The translations under genes were made by a program, and so were the position numbers. Positions 24,235-30,503 of a stretch of DNA of 32,994 nt are shown here, piece by piece. Positions within the stretch are counted from its first letter, which is position 1, and every line of letters starts with the position of its first letter. The DNA is from an uncultured Lachnospiraceae bacterium. GTDB lineage: Bacteria; Bacillota; Clostridia; Lachnospirales; Lachnospiraceae. The notes under the pieces are model-generated. The model was not told the DNA's origin, searched no databases, and saw nothing but the letters and a program-made list of their open reading frames with translations. The stretch lies in the NCBI GenBank assembly GCA_947623805.1, contig CANQHZ010000038.1:1-32994 (forward strand), read 5' to 3'.

Positions 24235-26106
24235 TTATTTGCCGCTATAGCTTAATGTCCGCATTGAGTTTATTATCGCTAGTACGGCTACGCCTACGTC
24301 GGCGAAGACTGCTGCCCACATGCTGGCTATGCCTAATGCGCCTAAAATGAGGACTATTGCTTTGACTGACAGGGCAAAGACTATGTTTTGCTTTACTATG
24401 GTGAGGGTTTTTCTTGAGATTTTTACTACTTTGGCGATTTTTCTGACGTCGTCGTCCATAAGCACTATGTCTGCTGCCTCTATAGCGGCGTCTGAGCCCA
24501 TGCTGCCCATTGCGAAGCCTATGTCTGCTCTTGTGAGTACGGGAGCGTCATTTATGCCGTCGCCTGCGAAAGCGAGTTTTTCTTTGCCGCGCTGTTCGTC
24601 AAGGAGTTTTTCGAGGATTGATACTTTATCTGCGGGCAGGAGTTCTGCGTGTGTTTCGTCTATGCCTAGCGTTCCTGCTACTGCCTGCGCTGTTTCTTTT
24701 CTGTCACCTGTGAGCATTACGCATTTCTTTACGCCTACTTTTTTCATGGCGCTTATGGCATCTTTTACGCCGTCTTTTATTGTGTCGGTTATCAGTATTG
24801 CGCCTGCGTATTTTTTGTTAATTGATACATAGCAGACTGTGCCTATGTCGTTGCATGGGGTGACGGATATGCCATTGTTTTTCATTAGCTTTTCGTTGCC
24901 GATGAGCACTTCTTTGCCGTCTACGAGAGCGGTAATGCCGTGTCCTGCTGTTTCGCTTGCGTTTTCTACTCTTTCCATGTCGAGGTCTTTTTGGCATGCT
25001 GTCCTTATGGATACCGCTATCGGGTGGTTGGAGTAGCCCTCGGCAAGCGCTGCTGTTTCGATAAGCTGTTCTTTTGTTATTCCGTCTGCGGGGATAAGCA
25101 TTGACACTTTAAATTCGCCTTTGGTGAGTGTACCTGTCTTGTCGAAGACGATTGTTGTCATCTCGGAAACGGCTTCAAGGTAGTTGCCGCCTTTGACAAG
25201 CACGCCTAGCCTTGATGCCGCGCCAATGCCGCCGAAAAATCCGAGCGGTACGGAAATTACAAGCGCGCATGGGCATGAGATTACCAGGAATGTGCAAGCT
25301 CTGTGCATCCAGCTTATCCAGCCGCCGCCAAGTACAAGCGGAGGTACTAGCGCGAGCAGGACTGCCGCTATTGTGACTATGGGCGTATAGTATTTGGCAA
25401 ATTTGGTGATGAAATTTTCAACTTTTGCTTTTTTGGAGCTGGCGTTTTCGACAAGCTCAAGGATTTTTGCCACTGTGGAGTCGTCATATTCTTTTGTCGT
25501 GCGGATTTTGAGCGTGCCGCCGCCGTTTACGCAGCCGCTATAAACTTCATCATTTACGCACGCGCGCCTTGGCACTGACTCGCCTGTGAGGGCGGCTGTG
25601 TTGAGAAGCGAATCGCCCTCTATCACTATGCCGTCCAATGGGACTTTTTCACCCGGCTTTACGACTATTATGCTGCCTATCTCCACATCATCTGGGTCTA
25701 CCTGCGTGAGTGCACCGTCCTCCTCGATATTGGCGTACTCGGGGCATATGTCCATCATATCCGCGATTGACTGGCGCGATTTGCCTACCGCATAACTCTG
25801 GAAAAGCTCGCCTACCTGATAGAAAAGCATTACCGCCGCCGCCTCAGAAAATTCCTGTGCACCGAATGCGCCGAATGTCGCTATCATCATAAGAAAATTT
25901 TCGTCAAATACCTGACCGTTTTTGATGTTTTTTGCCGCTTTTATGATGATGTCATAGCCGATTATCAGATACGGCACCAGAAAGAGTACCATCTGAACCC
26001 ATATATTTTCAGGCAAAAATCCTGTATGCTCTCCTATCATCAGTGCGGCAAGCAGCACAAATGATATTATTATTCGATACAGCATTCTCTTTTGCTTCTG
26101 TGTCAT
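24235..26106 (-). CDS. P1B-type heavy-metal ATPase (Zn/Cd/Pb export type) without an HMA domain
   Basis: This ATPase pumps divalent soft metals out of the cell. The 623-residue protein has the P1B layout: six or more transmembrane helices, LTGESVPR (actuator, near 173), SCPCALVIS (CPC in the transport helix, 278-280), FDKTGTLTKGE (phosphorylated Asp near 322), SNHPIA (the HP locus, near 361) and AGDGINDAP. The C-terminal VGVAVLAIINSMRTL helix suits the Zn/Cd/Pb subgroup (ZntA/CadA). The usual N-terminal HMA domain is missing; it is encoded as a separate gene just upstream. GGGGGG precedes the ATG. The codon style changes along the gene: the 3' part is A/C-ending and the 5' part is mixed. Confidence 0.93.
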   Translation of the reverse strand: MTQKQKRMLYRIIISFVLLAALMIGEHTGFLPENIWVQMVLFLVPYLIIGYDIIIKAAKNIKNGQVFDENFLMMIATFGAFGAQEFSEAAAVMLFYQVGELFQSYAVGKSRQSIADMMDICPEYANIEEDGALTQVDPDDVEIGSIIVVKPGEKVPLDGIVIEGDSLLNTAALTGESVPRRACVNDEVYSGCVNGGGTLKIRTTKEYDDSTVAKILELVENASSKKAKVENFITKFAKYYTPIVTIAAVLLALVPPLVLGGGWISWMHRACTFLVISCPCALVISVPLGFFGGIGAASRLGVLVKGGNYLEAVSEMTTIVFDKTGTLTKGEFKVSMLIPADGITKEQLIETAALAEGYSNHPIAVSIRTACQKDLDMERVENASETAGHGITALVDGKEVLIGNEKLMKNNGISVTPCNDIGTVCYVSINKKYAGAILITDTIKDGVKDAISAMKKVGVKKCVMLTGDRKETAQAVAGTLGIDETHAELLPADKVSILEKLLDEQRGKEKLAFAGDGINDAPVLTRADIGFAMGSMGSDAAIEAADIVLMDDDVRKIAKVVKISRKTLTIVKQNIVFALSVKAIVLILGALGIASMWAAVFADVGVAVLAIINSMRTLSYSGK

Positions 26107-26158
26107 AATAATTCCCCCCTTTTGCTTTTACAAACATTCGCAAAAAATTACTGTGTCC

Positions 26159-26210
26159 AAAAAATCCGCGGGATTGGCTTTTGGCTGTGCGCCTTACGCT
26201 TTCCCGCGGA
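26159..26210 (-). terminator. Intrinsic terminator between the HMA gene and the ATPase gene
   Basis: TCCGCGGGA (26165-26173) and TCCCGCGGA (26202-26210) are perfect inverted repeats. On the minus strand the stem is followed by six T (complement of 26159-26164). It lies within the presumed operon, 13 bases after the HMA stop codon. The HMA protein should therefore be made in excess over the ATPase unless readthrough is efficient or another promoter exists. Confidence 0.75.
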
Positions 26211-26223
26211 CTTATATGCGTAT

Positions 26224-26442
26224 TTACATAACAAGCCTGCAGTCAGGCTCCACTTTTGCAATCGTTGACTGTACATTTTTCATAATCTCATCAAAGCGTG
26301 TGTCATCGGCTTCAATTGTGAGCTTCTGTGCCAAAAAACTGACAGTCGCGTCATTTACTCCGTCAAGCTTTTTGATGGCTTCCTCCATCTTTGCCGCGCA
26401 ATTAGCGCAATCCAAATCCTCAAGTTTAAATTTCTTTTTCAT
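26224..26442 (-). CDS. Free-standing heavy-metal-associated (HMA) domain protein
   Basis: This 72-residue protein is a single ferredoxin-like HMA domain that binds soft metal ions and can deliver them to a P1B ATPase. The metal site is DLDCANCAAKMEEAIKKL (CxxC near residues 12-15), where a copper chaperone usually has MxCxxC. The DLDCANCA form is typical of zinc/cadmium ATPase domains. It lies directly upstream of an ATPase that lacks this domain, so it looks like the detached N-terminus of that enzyme. A weak AAAGGA precedes the ATG. It is cytoplasmic, with no signal peptide. Confidence 0.92.
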   Translation of the reverse strand: MKKKFKLEDLDCANCAAKMEEAIKKLDGVNDATVSFLAQKLTIEADDTRFDEIMKNVQSTIAKVEPDCRLVM

Positions 26443-26556
26443 AGTTTTTTATTCCTTTCTTACTAAAATTTTACTCACATCAATTCTCGTTCTGCCGTAT
26501 ACGCCGCTCTTTGCGCTTTTTCAAACATTTAGAAAATCTTAGGTAGTGTCAATGTT

Positions 26557-26931
26557 TTATTCCTCAATGTGCTCGCGTCCCTGTGCTATGATGCTCCTCA
26601 CGTGATTGTCCGCAAGAGAATAGAATACGGATTTTCCCTCGCGACGGCTGCTCACAAGCTTTGATTGCTTTAGCACTTTTAGCTGGTGTGAGATTGCGGA
26701 CTGCGTCATATTTAACAGCTCCGCCAAGTCGCACACGCATACCTCAGCTTCAAACAGGACAAACAATATTTTGAGCCGTGTGGAGTCGCCAAACACCTTG
26801 AATAAATCGGATAAATCGCTTATCTCCTCCTCGTCGGGCATCGCCGCGTTTACCTTTTTCAAGATGTCGTGGTGTACCTCGTGTGTGTCACAATATTCAA
26901 TTTCCGCCTGCGTGTTTATCTCGTCCGACAT
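26557..26931 (-). CDS. ArsR/SmtB-family metal-sensing repressor (CadC/CzrA-like)
   Basis: These dimeric winged-helix repressors release DNA when they bind metal. The 124-residue protein has the helix-turn-helix MTQSAISHQLKVLKQSKLV and GKSVFYSL in the wing. Both classical metal sites are recognisable. The alpha3N-type site has VCVCDLA plus an N-terminal EYCDTHEVHHD stretch, as in CadC. The alpha5 site is DNHVRSIIAQGREHIEE (D-x-H-x10-H-xx-E), as in SmtB and CzrA. Sensing of Zn, Cd or Pb fits the downstream ATPase. The start at 26931 is chosen because AAAGGA lies about eight bases upstream, whereas the earlier ATG touches that site. It is the first gene of the operon. Confidence 0.93.
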   Translation of the reverse strand: MSDEINTQAEIEYCDTHEVHHDILKKVNAAMPDEEEISDLSDLFKVFGDSTRLKILFVLFEAEVCVCDLAELLNMTQSAISHQLKVLKQSKLVSSRREGKSVFYSLADNHVRSIIAQGREHIEE

Positions 26932-26997
26932 ATCACTCATCCTTTCTGGGCCGCCAAAATACTACGGCTTACCGTGAAGTATTATTGAGTTGTTGTT

Positions 26998-27019
26998 CAT
27001 ATGAATGATTGTTCATATG
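26998..27019. promoter_or_regulatory. Palindromic operator of the ArsR-family repressor
   Basis: The 22-bp perfect palindrome CATATGAA-N6-TTCATATG lies at the expected transcription start of the arsR-HMA-ATPase operon. It contains TGAA-N6-TTCA, the core of SmtB/CzrA/CadC-type operators. The position just after the -10 element fits simple repression. Confidence 0.85.
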
Positions 27020-27022
27020 TTT

Positions 27023-27051
27023 ATGATAATACTATTATATTATTTTGTCAA
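27023..27051 (-). promoter_or_regulatory. Promoter of the metal-resistance operon
   Basis: On the minus strand, a perfect TTGACA (27046-27051) and TATCAT (27023-27028) are separated by 17 bases. The operator at 26998-27019 begins four bases after the -10, so a bound repressor would block initiation. Confidence 0.75.
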
Positions 27052-27127
27052 CATGTCTATTATATTTTTTTTATTATTTTCAAGCTTTTTTATACGGGTA
27101 TGAGTTATTCCGGCTTTATTCCATATA

Positions 27128-27153
27128 AAAAACTGAGTGGAAAATCCTACAGA
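27128..27153 (-). terminator. Weak possible terminator after the DUF218 gene
   Basis: On the minus strand, GTAGGA and TCCAC form a short bulged stem overlapping the stop codon, followed by TCAG and six T. The stem is short and four bases separate it from the T-run, so this is tentative. Confidence 0.3.
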
Positions 27154-27890
27154 TTTCCGCAGACAAAATCTTTCACAATGCCAAAAAATTCCCTGAACAT
27201 ATTGTTTGGCTGCAGATAGACGTTTGAACGCGCGGCAAGTCCGCACACGTTTTTTATTCCATAATGTTTTGCGATGCTGACGCCGCGAAAAACGTGGAAA
27301 TTGTTTGTGACGATGCCTACTCTGTCATTTTCCTTGTCCAAAAAGACGGAGCTGAAAGCGATATTTTCAGATGTGTCTGTGGACTTATCTTCCATTATTA
27401 TACGCTCTGGAGCAATTCCTCTCTGCTCCAGATATTCCTTCATTCCCTGCGCCTCGCTGCACGGTTCGTTTACGCCCTGCCCGCCCGAAACAATGCAAGA
27501 CGTGCTTTGATTTTCGATAAGATAGTCATAAGCGGCATCAAGCCTGAATTTCAACACTGAGGACGGTCCGTTTGCCTTGACCTGCGCACCTAATACAATT
27601 ATATAGTCAAGCTCTGGCTCAGCCTTTGCGTGATACTGGCTTATGACGCACCCCTCCACGGCGACAAAAATCGTTATGCCCGCTGCAATGCATATTACAG
27701 ACAACTTTTGAATGACCGAGGGCAACCTCGCCCATAAATGAAAATGATAAAACACCGCCGCCGCGATAAAGAATACGCCGCCTGCCCCCCATATCATATA
27801 AAAATTTGAGCCTGATTTTATACCATACACGACCAGGCAATAGCAAAAGCAAAGTATAGCGCATATAATGCAAAAAATTTCCTTTATCAT
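27147..27890 (-). CDS. YdcF/SanA-like DUF218 membrane protein
   Basis: The 247-residue protein has three hydrophobic helices (about residues 3-22, 31-53 and 62-85) and then an outward-facing DUF218 domain. The domain shows YIIVLGAQVKANGPS, SCIVSGGQGVNEPCSEAQGMKEYL, IIMEDKSTDTSENIAFS and VTNNFHVFRGVSIAKHYG. Family members such as SanA and ElyC affect envelope integrity, but their reaction is not well defined. They bind nucleotide-like ligands in some structures. It follows the heparinase-like gene by 68 bases and may be cotranscribed with it. I saw no good ribosome binding site. Confidence 0.88.
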   Translation of the reverse strand: MIKEIFCIICAILCFCYCLVVYGIKSGSNFYMIWGAGGVFFIAAAVFYHFHLWARLPSVIQKLSVICIAAGITIFVAVEGCVISQYHAKAEPELDYIIVLGAQVKANGPSSVLKFRLDAAYDYLIENQSTSCIVSGGQGVNEPCSEAQGMKEYLEQRGIAPERIIMEDKSTDTSENIAFSSVFLDKENDRVGIVTNNFHVFRGVSIAKHYGIKNVCGLAARSNVYLQPNNMFREFFGIVKDFVCGNL

Positions 27891-27958
27891 ACCTATTTCA
27901 AATCCTCATGAAAATAACCGTCATTATCATTTTCCGCATAAAATTTAGTAATTGCAGC

Positions 27959-29635
27959 TTAATTATATGGCTTAATTTCAACCAACACCCTATGATTAGT
28001 CTTTTGTGGAAAAATGAACTGTATTCTGTTTATAAATTCTTTTTCCCCACTGTGATTAATATATGAAATTTTCCGAATATCAGGCGCGCCATTTATTGTA
28101 TCAGCGGCGGCTGTTATCTCATATTTACGCTTTTTTGCGCAGATAACAATTCGGTCCTGCTCCAATTCGACTGGCAGCAATGTGATGAAATTTTCTGCAA
28201 GTTCCTGAGCCTGCCCGCTGTTTACTATATCACAAAGCGTCACTTTACCGTTTTCAAGGCGTATGTTTCTTCGCAGATTAATTAGCGCAACAGACGGATA
28301 TGCCGCTTTCATTTGAAACTCAACCCCGCCATTTATTCTGCAAAAATCCTCCGCGCGGCATTGCTCTCCCTCCTGCTGCTCATGTCCTCCGACAATCGGA
28401 ACACTGTGACCCATAGAGCGACATACAAGCTGTTCATAGCGCGCATCTGAAAAATAGTCCTTTGTATACTCTCCAGAACCCAAATCCGCTATCAGCAGTT
28501 CTTCGTCCGCGACATAGATAAAGCTGCCGACATCATTGTGATTGTGCGGCTCCGCGTTGTGCCCGCCTTTTACGGCAAGAGCGGATTTGCCTTCGACGCT
28601 GACCATCCACTGTGCATTCGGGAAAAATTCAAAGCGGTCGTGGGCAGTATCAAAATATGCGTTTTCCCTGACTTTGTTTTCCCATTCGACATCTCTTGAA
28701 AGCAAGACATAGCGATAGCAGGCATCCTCATGAAAACCTGCCGTCATTTCCTCCTCTGGAATAAGCACACTGTCAATGTATTGGCTTAACAATACCTGCA
28801 CGCCAATCCTCATCTTTTCTTTCCTGCTGCTGTCCGAAAACGCAACGGTATATCCTCCAGGCAAAAAGCACTTCTGCGGAAACAGCGCTATTTTTTCAAA
28901 CAGCGCTAAATCATTCAATATGTCATGCGGAATATTTTTCTTCCGTAAAAGCTGCACAAACGCCATAAGATGCCCCATCGCATAGTAATAATACCCCATT
29001 CCTTCAAGACAAATTCCGTCCGCGGGAAAACTTTGGATATATGCCTGCAGATTGCCCGCGATCCGCTGTATAAACTTTTGCTTTTCTTCTCCTTCATCAA
29101 GCAGATACAGCCCCGCCGCGCCCACGCAGCCGTTACATACCGCGCACCAGTTCATCGTGCTCCTCTCCCACCACGCATATTCTCCGTCAGCGCTCATAAA
29201 TGGGAGCAGGCAGCGCGTCATTACTTGCTCTTTTGCATAATCGCAGATTTCATCTCCCAAAACGTCTCTTTCAAGCGTGCATAGTTCAGCAAGCGCAAAG
29301 GAAGTCTCCGCCGCAAACAAGTCTACCGTCTTTTCCCATTCAGGCTCAGAAAGATTGACATGAGGCGGCAAAGCCCATGTTTTCTCCTCTCCGATTTCTT
29401 TTATGATATTTCTTAATCTCTCAATGTCATTCGGCGACACCTGCTCTTTGCGGTTCTTTGCAAACCGACACCATATTCCATACACTGTGAGAAATTTTCT
29501 GCGTCCAAAATATACATTCTCATAATTAAGACGGTTTCCTGTCCGAAAATATTCCTGAAACAATTCGTCCGTAATCCGCGGCATATTTTCTCCGTCTAAT
29601 TTTTTCTTTTCGCATACAAGCTCATCCCAAATCAT
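27959..29635 (-). CDS. Heparinase II/III-family protein, cytoplasmic
   Basis: The 558-residue protein has the two-part layout of heparinase II/III-like lyases: an alpha-helical barrel (about 90-340) with WWERSTMNWCAVCNG and EGMGYYYYAMGH, then a beta-sandwich that begins near residue 340. The diagnostic motif is GGHNAEPHNHNDVGSF at about 357-372, with the histidines of the metal/active-site region. There is no signal peptide, so the substrate must be an imported oligosaccharide. Uronic-acid-containing glycans are likely, but the substrate is unknown. GGAGGG precedes the ATG. It follows the unrecognised gene by 20 bases, suggesting cotranscription. Not every family member is proven to be a lyase. 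Confidence 0.87.
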   Translation of the reverse strand: MIWDELVCEKKKLDGENMPRITDELFQEYFRTGNRLNYENVYFGRRKFLTVYGIWCRFAKNRKEQVSPNDIERLRNIIKEIGEEKTWALPPHVNLSEPEWEKTVDLFAAETSFALAELCTLERDVLGDEICDYAKEQVMTRCLLPFMSADGEYAWWERSTMNWCAVCNGCVGAAGLYLLDEGEEKQKFIQRIAGNLQAYIQSFPADGICLEGMGYYYYAMGHLMAFVQLLRKKNIPHDILNDLALFEKIALFPQKCFLPGGYTVAFSDSSRKEKMRIGVQVLLSQYIDSVLIPEEEMTAGFHEDACYRYVLLSRDVEWENKVRENAYFDTAHDRFEFFPNAQWMVSVEGKSALAVKGGHNAEPHNHNDVGSFIYVADEELLIADLGSGEYTKDYFSDARYEQLVCRSMGHSVPIVGGHEQQEGEQCRAEDFCRINGGVEFQMKAAYPSVALINLRRNIRLENGKVTLCDIVNSGQAQELAENFITLLPVELEQDRIVICAKKRKYEITAAADTINGAPDIRKISYINHSGEKEFINRIQFIFPQKTNHRVLVEIKPYN

Positions 29636-29655
29636 TTCATTCCCTCCATGTAGTT

Positions 29656-30318
29656 TCAGCGGCTTAAAGTCCGCACCAATTCCACATACCTTTTGGACCT
29701 ACTTTGTATATCCTCCCGCGTCACGCCGTAATACCTGTAGATTCCCTTATATATGCGGTTAAATTCCTTTCTTACTTTCCTGCCGCCGCTGCAACCTCCG
29801 CCGATGTAGCCGTACTTTTTTTCGATATCGATATGTATATTGTCATTCACGTCGCTAAACACCTTTTTGAATTTGTGCATATCAATGTCAAATGCGGACT
29901 GCGGCACCTCCATTGCGCGTTTCATCTGCTCTTTTGCCTGTTCTATGTGAAGCTTTATGTCCTCTGCCGACTCCCCCTTAAGCTTCGGGATTTCGGCGTA
30001 TTCCCCCAGAAGCTCGGGGGCATACTGTATGATAAATGAAGCCCTCATTTGCGTGTATTCATTTATAAATTCGCCAGATTCTCTGTCCACCTCGACAAGA
30101 CCGCATTTATTCACAATGTAGTCCACCGTCTCATCCATGCTGTGGGATTCGCATTTAATCGTCTTTTCCACGCAGTATTTCCTTATTTTATGTTTAAGCC
30201 TTTGCAGCTGCTGTTTCAGCGTATATTTTTCAGGCTTTTTTAAAATAAAAACTGATGTCGGTCCATCACCAGTTTCGATACGCGTAACGTTAGAAGCGCC
30301 TTTTTTACTTTTTTTCAT
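29656..30318 (-). CDS. Unrecognised protein with a GDGPTSVFI motif
   Basis: I do not recognise the function of this 220-residue protein. It is basic and soluble, without signal peptide or membrane helices. Residues about 12-27 read VTRIETGDGPTSVFIL, which resembles the GGADGPTSIF motif of Na+-translocating decarboxylase beta subunits, but nothing else here looks like that membrane protein. A Lys/Gln-rich helix, a charged middle and GYIGGGCSGGRKVRKEF near residue 180 follow. The start at 30318 is chosen because GGAGG is five bases upstream, and the earlier ATG overlaps that site. It is the first gene of a likely operon with the heparinase-like gene. Confidence 0.75.
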   Translation of the reverse strand: MKKSKKGASNVTRIETGDGPTSVFILKKPEKYTLKQQLQRLKHKIRKYCVEKTIKCESHSMDETVDYIVNKCGLVEVDRESGEFINEYTQMRASFIIQYAPELLGEYAEIPKLKGESAEDIKLHIEQAKEQMKRAMEVPQSAFDIDMHKFKKVFSDVNDNIHIDIEKKYGYIGGGCSGGRKVRKEFNRIYKGIYRYYGVTREDIQSRSKRYVELVRTLSR

Positions 30319-30380
30319 CAATTCCTCCATTCATGTCCGCAAGCATAAAAAATGAAAACGCAGCGTTTATTCTGACATAA

Positions 30381-30435
30381 AATTTGGACGGAATATATGC
30401 CGCTAATTATGTCCGCGTATTATTCCGCCCAAATT
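30381..30435 (-). terminator. Long hairpin downstream of the GH112 gene
   Basis: The arms at 30381-30395 and 30421-30435 are inverted repeats of 15 bases with one mismatch (AATTTGGaCGGAATA against TATTCCGCCCAAATT). On the minus strand the stem is followed by TTTATG. It probably ends the GH112 transcript. As with the rimP leader, it lies downstream of a candidate promoter (30433-30461), so it could act on the next gene instead. Confidence 0.55.
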
Positions 30436-30461
30436 ATTAAAACTTAAATGTCATTTTACAA
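30433..30461 (-). promoter_or_regulatory. Possible promoter of the unrecognised gene and heparinase-like gene
   Basis: On the minus strand, TTGTAA (30456-30461) and AATAAT (30433-30438) are separated by 17 bases. The -10 touches the right arm of the long hairpin, which would be at the transcription start. This is a moderate match in AT-rich sequence. Confidence 0.4.
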
Positions 30462-30503
30462 TTACATCATACGCTGTTTTTACCGCTTGCCATAACCGTT
30501 AAA

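Noticed and set aside
26443-26556. A second promoter between the ArsR-family gene and the HMA gene
   Set aside because: TTGAAA with TATACG at 17 bases is possible, but the -10 is poor and no operator accompanies it, so it was not listed.
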